This document shows positions 8,868 through 18,775 of a DNA stretch of 64,000 nucleotides, piece by piece (the stretch's first letter is position 1; each line of letters starts with the position of its first letter). Source of the DNA: Gilliamella sp. wkB108 (GTDB lineage Bacteria; Pseudomonadota; Gammaproteobacteria; Enterobacterales; Orbaceae); NCBI RefSeq assembly GCF_001690195.1, contig NZ_LZGM01000007.1, forward strand, positions 1-64,000, read 5' to 3'. The notes under the pieces are model-generated. The model did not search any database and had not been told where the DNA came from. It saw only the letters and a program-made list of their open reading frames with translations. The position numbers were made by a program, and so were the translations under genes.

Positions 8868-9821
8868 TTACTCATCGCTTCTTAAAGATATTTCACCACC
8901 AATATAAGCCTTAATTTTGCCTTCTTGTTCTAACAATAAAGCGCCTTGCTCGTTAATGCCTTTAGCAATACCTCGAATAATATCATTACCAATTAGCAAT
9001 TTAACCGGACGATTAGCAAAATTATCTAAACGACTCCAATCCTTAATAAATGGTGCCAAACCTTTCTGCTCAAATTCGAGTAACTTCACCTTTAAGATCT
9101 GTGCAATTTTAGCCACGAGTAAGTTACGATCTACTTCACCTAAATTGATCCATTTTTGATTCACAATATTTGTGTCAGGCTGAGTCATCATTAAATTCAC
9201 ACCGATACCAATAATCACATGTGCGCAATCACCTGTTTTACTGGCTGATTCGACTAAAATGCCTGCTAATTTCTTATCTTGCAAATAAAGATCATTTGGC
9301 CATTTAACCTTGATATCTTGTCCGGATAATTCACGAAGTATATCTGCAACAACAATACCCACCACCAGACTCAATCCCATAGCAGCGGCTATCCCTTGTT
9401 CTAATCGCCAATACATTGAAAAATAGAGATTACTTCCAAATGGGGCAAACCATTGACGACCTCTTCTTCCTCTTGCTTGAGTCTGAAATTCAGCAACACA
9501 ACAATCACCCGATTTTAGTGAATCAATTCTATCGAGCAAATATTGATTAGTAGAATCAATAATCGGTAATATTTCAATACGGTTATCGGATTGATAATAT
9601 TGTTTTATCTTAACTTCATTGAGCAGATCTAACTTAGAAGCTAAACAATAACCTTTGCCTTGTATCGAAGATAATACTAAGCCCCATTCGCGAAGTACTT
9701 TTATATACTTGTTAATACCTGCACGCGTTATGTCAAAATATGTAGCCAGTTCTTCACCAGAATGAAACTGACCGTCAGCTAAAATTTCAATTAGTTTGAG
9801 TAGATTTTGGTTGATGCGCAT
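8868..9821 (-). CDS. birA: BirA bifunctional biotin-protein ligase and biotin operon repressor
   Basis: 317 residues, close to E. coli BirA (321). Residues 1-60 form a winged helix-turn-helix (GEELATYFDITRAGINKYIKVLREWG), so this is the bifunctional class. The biotinyl-AMP loop is represented by the GRRGRQWFAPFG region (E. coli GRGRRG loop), followed by KWPNDLYLQDKKLAGILVE, which binds biotin and ATP. The C-terminal SH3-like domain starts near residue 270. It charges biotin onto BCCP and represses biotin synthesis genes, none of which lie in the window. Its start overlaps the end of ycaD by 35 bp, so it is translated as part of the murB-ycaD-birA transcript. Confidence 0.95.
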   Translation of the reverse strand: MRINQNLLKLIEILADGQFHSGEELATYFDITRAGINKYIKVLREWGLVLSSIQGKGYCLASKLDLLNEVKIKQYYQSDNRIEILPIIDSTNQYLLDRIDSLKSGDCCVAEFQTQARGRRGRQWFAPFGSNLYFSMYWRLEQGIAAAMGLSLVVGIVVADILRELSGQDIKVKWPNDLYLQDKKLAGILVESASKTGDCAHVIIGIGVNLMMTQPDTNIVNQKWINLGEVDRNLLVAKIAQILKVKLLEFEQKGLAPFIKDWSRLDNFANRPVKLLIGNDIIRGIAKGINEQGALLLEQEGKIKAYIGGEISLRSDE

Positions 9822-10938
9822 CTGCTCCCCTCTTTTTGACTAATAAAATAACAAAATAGAATGAGATTATAGCAAAACTGACAAATAAGTAATCATTACT
9901 AATTTTATCCATGATGTAAGAAATAATCGCTGGTGCGATTAAACTACCTAAAGTATTAGTGAGAAGCATCGCTTGATTCATAGCCACAATATCTTGTTTC
10001 CTGACACATGAACATGCCCAGCCCATAGAAATAGGATAGATCGTATAAATTGTTGAACCTAACAAAATAATCGCCCAGACAGCAAAAAGATTGAAAGCCA
10101 GCAATACACAAGCCACCACCACTAACAAAGATTCAACGAGTAAGACAACTCGCCGTCCATATTTATCTGAACACCAGCTAGCTGGAAGTTGCGCGATCAC
10201 TCCAGATAAAATTAATAAAATCATCCAATTAGCAACTTGGTTATCACTGTATCCCAAATGTGAATAATAAGCCGGCATTAAAGAATATAAAGAACCAATC
10301 AACATACCGGCAATTACACAACCGATTAATCCAAGCCTAGACGGTTTATGTAATATCATTGGCATGATATTAAAACTACTCTTCTTCCTTTTTGGAAGTT
10401 TATAGTGAGTCATTAAAATAAATAAGATCGCAAGTCCCATTAACACTAAAACAACTAAACCGAAATAGAGTACATCTTGTGGAAAATATTGTAATAGTGC
10501 TTGTCCAAACACTGTCCCTAAATAGTAAGTTGTCATGTAAACAGCGAGCATTTTCCCACGAGTCCGCGCCGTACCAGTCACTAAAATACAACTTTCAATC
10601 ACTACCCAAGTGACTGCACAGGCAATACCGATAAAAAATCGCCATATCGCCCAACTATAAAAATCCATTGAAAAACTTAATCCAATCGTTGCAATAGCAA
10701 AGATAATACAGCTATAGCTATAAGTATGTCTGGCATTGAATTTATTAATAAACCAATTAGCTACGATGGTACCAATAAGATTACCAACAAAATAACTTGA
10801 CCCGACTAAACCGATTTGCCAAACGGGAAACTGATTATGTACTAGCCATAATGGTACTTGTGTATTCAATGCTGACAATGAGATTGTTACAAATAACAAA
10901 CTCGTCAATAAAATAGGAAATGAATAAGAGTGTTTCAT
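9787..10938 (-). CDS. ycaD: YcaD-type MFS transporter
   Basis: 383 residues with about 12 hydrophobic helices. It matches E. coli YcaD (382) in blocks such as ALNTQVPLWL, WQIGLVGSSYFVGNLIGT, WVVIESCILVTGTARTRGK, GSLYSLMPAYYSHLGYS and MNQAMLLTNTLGS. The substrate of YcaD is not known. The gene lies 11 bp after murB and its last 35 bp overlap the start of birA. In E. coli murB and birA are direct neighbours and ycaD is elsewhere, so this gene has been inserted into the murB-birA pair. The tight overlap implies co-transcription and possibly translational coupling to birA. Confidence 0.87.
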   Translation of the reverse strand: MKHSYSFPILLTSLLFVTISLSALNTQVPLWLVHNQFPVWQIGLVGSSYFVGNLIGTIVANWFINKFNARHTYSYSCIIFAIATIGLSFSMDFYSWAIWRFFIGIACAVTWVVIESCILVTGTARTRGKMLAVYMTTYYLGTVFGQALLQYFPQDVLYFGLVVLVLMGLAILFILMTHYKLPKRKKSSFNIMPMILHKPSRLGLIGCVIAGMLIGSLYSLMPAYYSHLGYSDNQVANWMILLILSGVIAQLPASWCSDKYGRRVVLLVESLLVVVACVLLAFNLFAVWAIILLGSTIYTIYPISMGWACSCVRKQDIVAMNQAMLLTNTLGSLIAPAIISYIMDKISNDYLFVSFAIISFYFVILLVKKRGADAHQPKSTQTN

Positions 10939-10949
10939 TGTCTGATTAA

Positions 10950-11960
10950 TTATAAATAGTGAGTTACATCAATTTCATCGGTACGACCAATAAAGCGAAT
11001 CTCTGGCGACAAATTAACCGAAAATTTTTGTAATACTGTCTTGTGAATATAACGAGCTAATTCCACTACATCTTGAGCTGTGGCTCTGTTTTTATTAACT
11101 AATACTAAAGCTTGTTGCTCATGTACGGCTGCCCCACCAATTTGATAACCTTTTAAGCCACACTGATCGATTAACCAACCAGCAGCTAACTTTATTTGGT
11201 TATTTGCTTGTGGATATATAGGCATGTTCGGATACTTTTCAAGTAAAGAGTCGGCAATTTTTTTATCTACCACGGGATTTTTAAAAAAGCTACCACCGTT
11301 ACCTAACACTTTAGGATCGGGTAATTTACTGCGCCGAATTTCACAGACTTTATCAAAAATGACTTTAGCTGTGACTTTATTTGCATCAAAATTCCTTAAT
11401 TCACCATAAGTTAATATCGGTTGCCACTGTTTTGTCAGTTTAATACCAACATAAATAACCGCATAACCTATTGAATATTTTTGCTTAAAAATACTCTCCC
11501 GATAACCATACTGCCCATCAGTTACTGTAATAATATTACCGGTTGCTAATTCAAGTAATTCCACATAATCAGCGACTTTTTGAAACTCAACACCATATGC
11601 GCCAATATTTTGAATGGGCGCCGATCCGACACAACCAGGAATTAAAGCAAGGTTTTCAAGTCCAGGAATATTTTGCTGTATAGACTGAGCGACAACTTCA
11701 TGCCAAATCTCGCCAGCCCCAACTCTTAAGTGCCACTCATCATCTGTCTCGGTTATCGTTACCCCTCTTATACGATTCACCACTACTGTACCTGCAAAAT
11801 CACAAGTAAACAGAGTATTACTCCCCTCACCTATTATCATTATTGGTTGATTTAATGGATTATTTTTCCACACCTGTTTAAGTTGATCTACACTGGTAAC
11901 GGTGATCACATTATTAGCAAATACATCAAGGGCAAAAGTATTGGGGATCTTCTGTTTCAT
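10950..11960 (-). CDS. murB: MurB UDP-N-acetylenolpyruvoylglucosamine reductase
   Basis: 336 residues, similar to the type I enzyme of E. coli (342). This NADPH and FAD enzyme reduces UDP-GlcNAc-enolpyruvate to UDP-MurNAc in cytoplasmic peptidoglycan synthesis. The FAD-binding region includes MIIGEGSNTLF, and substrate motifs include IPGCVGSAPIQNIGAYGVE, with the catalytic Ser in GNGGSFFKNPVV. The C-terminal SPEIRFIG contains the conserved catalytic Glu. It is first in the murB-ycaD-birA run, with an 11-bp gap to ycaD. Confidence 0.95.
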   Translation of the reverse strand: MKQKIPNTFALDVFANNVITVTSVDQLKQVWKNNPLNQPIMIIGEGSNTLFTCDFAGTVVVNRIRGVTITETDDEWHLRVGAGEIWHEVVAQSIQQNIPGLENLALIPGCVGSAPIQNIGAYGVEFQKVADYVELLELATGNIITVTDGQYGYRESIFKQKYSIGYAVIYVGIKLTKQWQPILTYGELRNFDANKVTAKVIFDKVCEIRRSKLPDPKVLGNGGSFFKNPVVDKKIADSLLEKYPNMPIYPQANNQIKLAAGWLIDQCGLKGYQIGGAAVHEQQALVLVNKNRATAQDVVELARYIHKTVLQKFSVNLSPEIRFIGRTDEIDVTHYL

Positions 11961-12169
11961 TAATCACAACCTTCATCTTCATAATAAAAGATATACACAA
12001 AATTAAATAACAAGATAATTAACTAAACTCGGTTTAAAACTCTAAAAATTAAAGTAAGAGCCATTGAGGTTGATGAATGCATAACATTACCCTTACGCTT
12101 ACAAAAAATTGCTTAGAAAATAGTAAACTTAGCTAGTTGGATTATAAAGCTTATAAACCCTATATGTTA

Positions 12170-13603
12170 TCACAACGATACCGGATATTTTATCAATTCT
12201 TCGATGCTTAATGGCTTAATCGTTATCCCCGCTTTTTGAGCAGGTGTTTCCTGCTCAGCATCAAGCAAACAAAAATTATAAAACCCAGTGAAAATATTGA
12301 GTAATTGTATGAGATATTTAGGCGATAATTTACGTAATTTTGCAGCTGGGAAATATTGATAAAAGCGAGTATAAAAGCGCTCATTCATCTGAAATGAAGC
12401 GGGCAAACTTGCTATCTCAGATTCTGACACCTTATTCTTACTCGTCAATAAACCCATAAAGCGACAGGTTTTATGTTGCGCATTTTTTAACTCATACCAA
12501 GGATTCGACCACCATCCTACTTTATATTTAGCAATCGACAATATATCAGCATTTGCTGGTTGTAATTCATGCAAATAATAAATCGCACAATGATTGTGTT
12601 TAATAGCTTGACTGTAGCTGGTCATAGCTGCACTACGCAACACAATTTCATGCTCTAAATAGTGGTTGGTTCTCAAGCCATGATAAAACTGTCTCAATGC
12701 ATGAAAATGAACATATGCACAAACCACCGGTTCAACAAGGGTATATTTATCGGTAGTAAACGGTAGACTATGATAAATCAAAAGATCGAAACTTTTACGT
12801 TCAAAAAAGCGATCATATTTCAACAATATCTGATCTATATCACTCAATTTCGATTCAGAGGATAAAATCTGAGTATTTTTACCATTATAACGACTTTGTA
12901 ACGAGATAACTTGTTCGGTGTAATTAAGGCTATTTAATAATACATAACCACTATCTGATAGAACAGAAGTAATACCCCACAAGGAAACATTATTTTTTGC
13001 CGGAACAATCAAAGATTGCGTGCTGATATGATAAACCTTTTTCCATAATTTCTGTTTAAAAATCATCAAACTATTTTTTGCAATAATATATTCAAGTTGC
13101 TGTAATAAATGATAAAAATAGCTATAACTGATACCTAATTCAGCTATTATAGTTTTAAAATCCAGTCCGTTATCAGCAAATAACAACTGGCATAACAAGA
13201 TTAGCTTTTTTTGTTGCTGTAACTGCTGTTGAGTTAAACAACTATCATCATTGTAAACAGTCTGACACACCTTACACTGACGTCGTAAAGTGTGTTGTTG
13301 TGTTTTACCATAACTAATACTTTTCAAACTATAACAATTAGGACATGCCTTGGTAATCTTAGTTAAATAAAAATCAATTTTTGGTAATAAGATTCGGTTA
13401 ATATCTTCATTACTCAGTAGTAAGGCATTACTGCCACATCGGCTACAATGTAGTGCAGGAAATCCTAAATAATGTGAAGGTGAAACATATTCTTTAGCGT
13501 CATTTACCGCAAAATTATCGCAACGATCATTTTTACAAACGTTAGCATTAATCAAATAATCAGCTAAAGCAACGCTTAAATCTTTTTTGTTTTTATTTAT
13601 CAT
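12170..13603 (-). CDS. Unrecognised protein with two N-terminal Cys4 zinc ribbons
   Basis: 477 residues; I do not recognise a named family. Cysteines pair as C23/C28 with C53/C56 (CxxxxC and HCSRC), and C87/C90 with C110/C113 (CPNC and CKVC), giving two zinc-ribbon modules. The second ribbon, with its RRQCKVCQTVYND loop, resembles the InsA/IS1-like zinc ribbons at transposase N-termini. A helical segment at about 130-175 (FKTIIAELGISYSYFYHLLQQLEY) looks like a helix-turn-helix. The C-terminal 300 residues show no transposase DDE signature I can see, and there are no inverted repeats at the ends. No signal peptide or membrane segment is present, so it is probably cytosolic and may bind DNA. 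It sits between murB (same strand, 209 bp away) and the divergent deoB. It could be a domesticated transposon-derived regulator; this is inference. Confidence 0.7.
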   Translation of the reverse strand: MINKNKKDLSVALADYLINANVCKNDRCDNFAVNDAKEYVSPSHYLGFPALHCSRCGSNALLLSNEDINRILLPKIDFYLTKITKACPNCYSLKSISYGKTQQHTLRRQCKVCQTVYNDDSCLTQQQLQQQKKLILLCQLLFADNGLDFKTIIAELGISYSYFYHLLQQLEYIIAKNSLMIFKQKLWKKVYHISTQSLIVPAKNNVSLWGITSVLSDSGYVLLNSLNYTEQVISLQSRYNGKNTQILSSESKLSDIDQILLKYDRFFERKSFDLLIYHSLPFTTDKYTLVEPVVCAYVHFHALRQFYHGLRTNHYLEHEIVLRSAAMTSYSQAIKHNHCAIYYLHELQPANADILSIAKYKVGWWSNPWYELKNAQHKTCRFMGLLTSKNKVSESEIASLPASFQMNERFYTRFYQYFPAAKLRKLSPKYLIQLLNIFTGFYNFCLLDAEQETPAQKAGITIKPLSIEELIKYPVSL

Positions 13604-13707
13604 GTATCATAGCTCACAAACGATTTATTTTTATAAATTACATTAAAAGCTGACGTTAACCAACATAAAGTAGTAGTTTTTAATCCGATAGTGGTTATAA
13701 AAATGAC

Positions 13708-13729
13708 AAATGAGTGTTAGATCACATTT
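13708..13729 (+). promoter_or_regulatory. Predicted CRP-cAMP site upstream of deoB
   Basis: The 22 bases align to the CRP consensus with a perfect right half (TAGATCACATTT) and a partial left half (AAATGAG). Eighteen of 22 positions match. It is centred about 73 bp before the deoB ATG, a place suited to catabolite control of the nucleoside cluster. It also lies upstream of the divergent zinc-ribbon gene. Confidence 0.6.
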
Positions 13730-13791
13730 TTAAGAAGTTTTATTCCTTAAATTAATTGTGAATTTGGTTTTATTTAAAATTAGAGGAAATT

Positions 13792-15021
13792 ATGAAAAGA
13801 GTTTTTATTATGATCCTTGATTCCTTTGGGATCGGCGGTGCAGAAGACGCAAAAAAATATGGTGATGAAGGGTCTAACACATTAGGTCATATCGCGGAAG
13901 CTTGTGCATTAGGCAAAGCAGAAAAAGGACGTAGTGGACCACTAAAATTACCTAATTTAGCCAAATTAGGACTAATTGAAGCAGCATATGAATCAACTGG
14001 TCACTATCCACAAGGCATGAAAACGGAAGGCAAAATTATTGGTGCCTATGGTTATGCTAGCGAAATCTCTTCAGGAAAAGATACGCCATCAGGACATTGG
14101 GAAATTGCCGGCGTACCGGTATTATTTGATTGGGGATATTTCACCAATACCACCAATAGCTTCCCACAAGAATTACTCGACAAAATAGTTTCACGAGCCA
14201 ATCTGCCAGGTTACCTCGGCAATTGTCATTCATCCGGTACTGTCATTCTTGATGAACTAGGTGAAGAGCATATGGCAACAGGCAAACCTATTTTCTATAC
14301 CTCTGCTGACTCTGTTTTCCAAATAGCTTGCCACGAAGAAACATTTGGTTTAGATAAACTTTATGAAGTTTGTGAAATTGCTCGAGATGAACTTAACAAA
14401 GGTAATTACAATATCGGACGAGTAATAGCAAGACCATTTATTGGTAAAAAGGCCGGTGAATTTATTCGCACAGGTAATCGTCACGATCTAGCTGTAGAGC
14501 CACCTGCACCAATAATGATGAAAAAATTGGTTGAGGAAAAACAAGGTAATGTGGTTTCAATCGGTAAAATAGCTGATATCTATGCTCAAGTTGGCATTAC
14601 CAAAAAAGTTAAAGCAACAGGTATTGAAGCCCTTTTCAATGCATCAATTGAAGAAATCAAACAAGCCAAAGATAACACCATTGTGTTTACAAATTTTGTA
14701 GATTTTGACTCTTCATATGGTCATAGACGTGATGTATCAGGCTATGCAGTAGCTTTGGAATATTTTGATAGCCGACTTCCTGAAATGTTGGCGCTTGTTT
14801 CACCCGGTGATCTACTGATTATCAGTGCCGATCATGGTTGCGATCCGACTTGGACTGGTACAGATCATACGCGTGAACACATACCTGTCTTAGCCTACGG
14901 TGATTGTGTTCCGGTTGGATCTTTAGGACATCGTGAAACATTTGCAGATATAGGACAAAGTGTAGCTGATTATTTCGATTTATCTCCTATGGATTATGGT
15001 AAATCGTTTATTAAAAAATAG
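13792..15021 (+). CDS. deoB: DeoB phosphopentomutase
   Basis: 409 residues, alkaline-phosphatase superfamily, very close to E. coli DeoB (407). It interconverts ribose or deoxyribose 1-phosphate and 5-phosphate and links nucleoside phosphorolysis to central metabolism. The first metal motif is [11 protein letters not shown] (D10). The phosphorylated residue lies in [12 protein letters not shown]. Later metal ligands are in [18 protein letters not shown]. The ribosome binding site AGAGGAAAT precedes the ATG. It is the first gene of the nucleoside cluster; deoD follows 57 bp later. In E. coli the order is deoC-deoA-deoB-deoD; here deoB leads and deoC is missing. Confidence 0.97.
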   Translation: MKRVFIMILDSFGIGGAEDAKKYGDEGSNTLGHIAEACALGKAEKGRSGPLKLPNLAKLGLIEAAYESTGHYPQGMKTEGKIIGAYGYASEISSGKDTPSGHWEIAGVPVLFDWGYFTNTTNSFPQELLDKIVSRANLPGYLGNCHSSGTVILDELGEEHMATGKPIFYTSADSVFQIACHEETFGLDKLYEVCEIARDELNKGNYNIGRVIARPFIGKKAGEFIRTGNRHDLAVEPPAPIMMKKLVEEKQGNVVSIGKIADIYAQVGITKKVKATGIEALFNASIEEIKQAKDNTIVFTNFVDFDSSYGHRRDVSGYAVALEYFDSRLPEMLALVSPGDLLIISADHGCDPTWTGTDHTREHIPVLAYGDCVPVGSLGHRETFADIGQSVADYFDLSPMDYGKSFIKK

Positions 15022-15078
15022 CTCACAACATGGAATGAAATAATTATTTTTTTAGTAACAAACTTTCAGGAGAACGAT

Positions 15079-15792
15079 ATGCCAACTCCACATATTAATG
15101 CTGTTGACAATGCCTTCGCCGAAACGGTTTTGATGCCAGGCGACCCTTTACGAGCAAAATTTATTGCAGAAACCTTTTTAGAAAAAGCCCAAGAAGTAAC
15201 TAATGTAAGAGCTATGTTAGGTTTTACCGGTTATTACAAAGGTCAAAAAGTTTCTATTATGGGACATGGAATGGGTATTCCATCTTGCTCAATTTATACC
15301 ACCGAACTTATCAAGTTTTATGGTGTGAAAAATATCATTCGCATAGGCTCATGCGGTGCAATTAGCCCAAATGTTAATCTTGGTGATATTATTGTCGGAA
15401 TGGGTGCTTGTACTGATTCAAAAGTAAATCGCATACGTTTTAATGATAATGATTTTGCAGCGATTGCTGATTTTGATTTAACCCGCAATGCTGTTGATAC
15501 TGCCAATAAATTAGGTATTCCAGTTAAAGTTGGTAATCTTTTTTCGGCCGATCTTTTTTATACTGTCGATCCAACCATACTTGATGTAATGGAAAAATAC
15601 AACATTTTAGGTGTTGAAATGGAGGCGGCGGGTATTTACGGTGTTGCTGCTGAATATGGAGCCAAAGCGCTAGCAATTTGTACAGTTTCAGATCATATCC
15701 GTAAAGGGGAAGCAATGACCGCTGAACAACGTCAACTTGGTTTCAAAGAGATGATCACTGTTGCATTAGAATCGGTTTTATTAAATCAATAA
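15079..15792 (+). CDS. deoD: DeoD purine-nucleoside phosphorylase
   Basis: 237 residues, the hexameric low-molecular-weight type of E. coli (239). It splits purine (deoxy)nucleosides with phosphate into base and (deoxy)ribose 1-phosphate, the substrate of DeoB. It starts with [21 protein letters not shown]; the phosphate-binding region is GDPLRAKFI and RIGSCGA. The nucleoside-binding motif [13 protein letters not shown] carries the ribose-binding Glu. The catalytic Asp is in VSDHIRKGE. Strong ribosome binding site CAGGAGA. It is likely in one operon with deoB. Confidence 0.97.
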   Translation: MPTPHINAVDNAFAETVLMPGDPLRAKFIAETFLEKAQEVTNVRAMLGFTGYYKGQKVSIMGHGMGIPSCSIYTTELIKFYGVKNIIRIGSCGAISPNVNLGDIIVGMGACTDSKVNRIRFNDNDFAAIADFDLTRNAVDTANKLGIPVKVGNLFSADLFYTVDPTILDVMEKYNILGVEMEAAGIYGVAAEYGAKALAICTVSDHIRKGEAMTAEQRQLGFKEMITVALESVLLNQ

Positions 15793-16019
15793 CGAACAAT
15801 AAAAAGCTGCAAAACGCTATTTATGTTAGTGTTAAGATTTTATAAAAGTAGAAATAACATTAATGATTGGGATAGTCATTTCATTGCGTTATCTAACTCG
15901 ACTATTCCAATAGTGAACATGTTTAACTTTAATGTCTAAGTGACAGTAAATTTTTTGAATTTATTCATTAATATTTATGTAATAGGTTATTAAAAGATCT
16001 GATTTAATAAGGATTCAAA

Positions 16020-17249
16020 ATGAATATCAAGTTACAATTAAAAATTATATTTTTTCTGCAATTTTTCATCTGGGGAAGCTGGTTAATCACACTAGGTTCC
16101 TACATGATGCGTGAATTGAAATTTACCGGTATTGAAGTGGGATCGGTGTATGGCACAATGGGGATCGCCTCATTATTTATGCCTAGTCTACTCGGTATTG
16201 TGGCCGATAGGTGGATACCCGCCAATCGTCTATATATGCTTTGTCACTTAATTGGTGCAATAACATTATTCTGTGCAGCCTCAATAACATCACCATTTTT
16301 GATGATGATTATCATGTTAATTCACTGCTTAGCATTCATGCCAACCATTGCTATCTCAAATTCTATTTCCTACTGTTGCCTAGAATCTAAAGGATTTGAT
16401 GTTATCTCACAATTCCCGGCAATTAGAATCTTTGGTACTATCGGTTTTATTGTCGCGATGTGGTTAGTGAGCTTCTTGAAATTAGAATTAAGTAATATAC
16501 AACTCTATATTGCAGCCATATGTTCAATTTTACTTAGCCTTTACGCTCTAACCCTGCCATTAATTCCAACTGCAAAAAATAATAATCAAGAAAAAACACT
16601 GATTAGCTCATTAGGATTAGATGCATTTGTATTGTTCAAACAACCAAGAATGGCGGTCTTTTTTCTATTTGCACTTTTACTTGGTGGTATTTTACAAATT
16701 ACCAATACCTTCGGTAACCCATTTTTACATGACTTCGAAAGAATACCTGAATATGCCGATAGCCTAGTGGTCAAATATCCTTCTGTACTCTTATCAATTT
16801 CGCAAATATCAGAAGTCGTATTTATCCTGTTTGTACCGTTTTTTATGAAACGTTTAGGCATCAAATATGTCATGCTAATTAGTATGCTAGCTTGGGTTGC
16901 CCGTTTCGGATTATTTGCTTATGGCGATCCGTCACCAACTGGCTTTATTTTATTACTACTTTCAATGATAGTTTATGGTTGCGCCTTTGATTTCTATAAT
17001 ATTTCTGGCTCAATGTATGTTGAAAAATCAGTATCACCAAGTATCCGTAACAGCGCTCAAGGTCTATTTATGACCATGACAAACGGTCTGGGAGCCTATT
17101 TGGGTTCGGTCATTAGTGGCATCGTGGTTGATCGTTTTACCTCTGTTGAAGGTTTTATAGAGTGGCGATCCGTATGGCTTGTTTTTGCGAGTTACTCCTT
17201 AGTGTTAGCCATTGTATTTATGTTAATTTTTAAAAATGATAAAAAATAA
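16020..17249 (+). CDS. nupG: NupG-type nucleoside:H+ symporter
   Basis: 409 residues, 12 membrane helices, of the nucleoside:H+ symporter family. It follows E. coli NupG (418) from its first residues (LQLKIIFFLQFFIWGSWL) through QFPAIRIFGTIGFI, LLGGILQITNTFGNPFLH and MIVYGCAFDFYNISGS. It takes up purine and pyrimidine nucleosides across the inner membrane, the step between the periplasmic nucleotidases CpdB and UshA and the cytosolic phosphorylases encoded around it. A 227-bp gap separates it from deoD, so it may have its own promoter. A large hairpin terminator follows. XapB is the nearest alternative identity. Confidence 0.93.
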   Translation: MNIKLQLKIIFFLQFFIWGSWLITLGSYMMRELKFTGIEVGSVYGTMGIASLFMPSLLGIVADRWIPANRLYMLCHLIGAITLFCAASITSPFLMMIIMLIHCLAFMPTIAISNSISYCCLESKGFDVISQFPAIRIFGTIGFIVAMWLVSFLKLELSNIQLYIAAICSILLSLYALTLPLIPTAKNNNQEKTLISSLGLDAFVLFKQPRMAVFFLFALLLGGILQITNTFGNPFLHDFERIPEYADSLVVKYPSVLLSISQISEVVFILFVPFFMKRLGIKYVMLISMLAWVARFGLFAYGDPSPTGFILLLLSMIVYGCAFDFYNISGSMYVEKSVSPSIRNSAQGLFMTMTNGLGAYLGSVISGIVVDRFTSVEGFIEWRSVWLVFASYSLVLAIVFMLIFKNDKK

Positions 17250-17574
17250 TTAACAGTATGAATTGTAACTAATAGAAGCTTAAGATCGGACATGTTAATT
17301 AAATGTAATTATTTGCACAATTACATTTAACGATCTTAAGGCTTTTTCAAAACCTAGATATTTATTCAGTGATAAGTAAGTAACTTATTATTTTGATTAA
17401 GATCAGGAAAAAAGCTAAACCATCACACTTGTGATCTTTTTAATAAAAGTCTTCGATTTATAATATAAAAATGTGATATTAACCATAATAAAAATTACGT
17501 AAATCACACCAAAATACATAAGAAATGTTATCATTATAAAGATATGCATAAATATAATTAGCTAGAAACATGAT
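17250..17574. other. Intergenic region nupG/add: terminator and weak CRP-like half-sites
   Basis: 325 bp. The first part is the nupG terminator. Further on, AAATGTGAT near 17469-17477 and AAATCACACC near 17500-17509 are perfect CRP half-sites, but I could not fit either into a full palindrome. A cAMP-controlled promoter for the add-cpdB run is therefore only plausible. No gene is seen. Confidence 0.4.
17279..17347 (+). terminator. Two-part hairpin terminator after nupG
   Basis: Outer arms CTTAAGATCG (17279-17288) and CGATCTTAAG (17331-17340) are perfect complements. Inner arms TTAAATGTAATT (17299-17310) and AATTACATTTAA (17319-17330) add 12 bp. A 10-base bulge lies on the left side only. GCTTTTTC follows. 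In total 22 bp of stem is present. Confidence 0.75.
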
Positions 17575-18747
17575 ATGAATAAACTAATTGTTCCCAAAGT
17601 AATATTACATGAGCATATTGAAGGTAGTATTACTCCTTTTATGGCTCAAAAATTAGCTGAGAAAAATCATATTCCCTTCCCTGATTCGCTATGTTATCCA
17701 ACCGGAGAATACGATGCGAACGAATATAAAAATGGCCGTTATCGGTATGATGAAACCAATTTTAACCAATTTATTCAAACTTATGATACCGTCTCCAATT
17801 TTTTAAAAACCCCGGAAGATTATTACGCCATTACTTTTGATTTTTTAAACAGAAACGCCCGGCAAGGACTTATTTACTGCGAACTATTTTTATCGCCATA
17901 CCATATTTGTACGACTGAAAATAATGGTGAAATTATTTGGCATAAAGAGAAATTTCATCAAACACTCACGCAAATGGATAAGGCTATCGTTGATGTCCAA
18001 AAGCAACATCAAATAACAGTCAGATATCATGTAATAGGCGTTCGTCATCTGGGTGCTAAAATTGTTCATGAAACTTTACGCTTTATTCAACATAATCCCC
18101 ACCATTTTATTACTGGCTTTAATATAGCTGGCAATGAAAAAGCCGGTCATTTTGACGATTTTCAAGATTCGCATCAATTAGCTTCACAACTAAAATTACA
18201 AAAATCTTATCATGCCGGTGAAATTGAATCAGCGCAAAGTATTATTCAAGCACTTAAACATGGTGCAGTAAGAATTGGGCATGGTATTCGGGCTATTGAG
18301 GATGAAAATCTTATTCAACAACTGGTCAAAAATAATATTACGTTAGAAATAGCCCTAACAAGTAACCGTATTTTAGTTAATGAACTTCATGGCAACATCT
18401 ATAATCATCCGGTGAGAAAGCTCTATGAGCAAGGTGTAAGAGTGACACTCAATACCGATGATGCGGGTATTTTTGGTACAGATATCGAAAAAGAGCACCA
18501 CATCGCGCAATCGATATTCCATTTTTCAAGATTAGAATTACTCGATATCACTTTATGTGGAATTTATGCAGCCTTTGTGGAAAAGGCGATAAAAGAGCAT
18601 TTAACGCACTATGTTCTTTCATTTTTTACATCGGATGATAAAAATGAACTGCAACAAGCGATAACTAGCCAACATTATCACCCAGCAATAATTGCAAGAT
18701 TTTTAGAATACCAAAGATTGTTATTATTAACGCCAGTTAATCAATAA
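17575..18747 (+). CDS. add: Adenosine deaminase family protein
   Basis: 390 residues of the metal-dependent adenosine/AMP deaminase superfamily. The N-terminal metal motif is LHEHIEGS (HxH). The catalytic Glu lies in HAGEIES, the next His motif is IGHGIRA, and the terminal Asp pair is in NTDDAGIFGT. Add converts adenosine to inosine, which DeoD then phosphorolyses. E. coli Add has 333 residues; this protein is about 57 longer, with extra sequence near residues 38-60 and in the middle. Adenine deaminase or a related enzyme is therefore possible, though the genomic setting favours nucleosides. The ribosome binding site is weak. cpdB follows after 28 bp. Confidence 0.82.
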   Translation: MNKLIVPKVILHEHIEGSITPFMAQKLAEKNHIPFPDSLCYPTGEYDANEYKNGRYRYDETNFNQFIQTYDTVSNFLKTPEDYYAITFDFLNRNARQGLIYCELFLSPYHICTTENNGEIIWHKEKFHQTLTQMDKAIVDVQKQHQITVRYHVIGVRHLGAKIVHETLRFIQHNPHHFITGFNIAGNEKAGHFDDFQDSHQLASQLKLQKSYHAGEIESAQSIIQALKHGAVRIGHGIRAIEDENLIQQLVKNNITLEIALTSNRILVNELHGNIYNHPVRKLYEQGVRVTLNTDDAGIFGTDIEKEHHIAQSIFHFSRLELLDITLCGIYAAFVEKAIKEHLTHYVLSFFTSDDKNELQQAITSQHYHPAIIARFLEYQRLLLLTPVNQ

Positions 18748-18775
18748 CAATCGTAGAAATAAATAGGAGATTTGT

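Noticed and set aside
12170-13603. Intact transposase
   Set aside because: The zinc ribbon resembles IS1-type proteins, but I saw no catalytic acid triad, terminal inverted repeats or target duplication.
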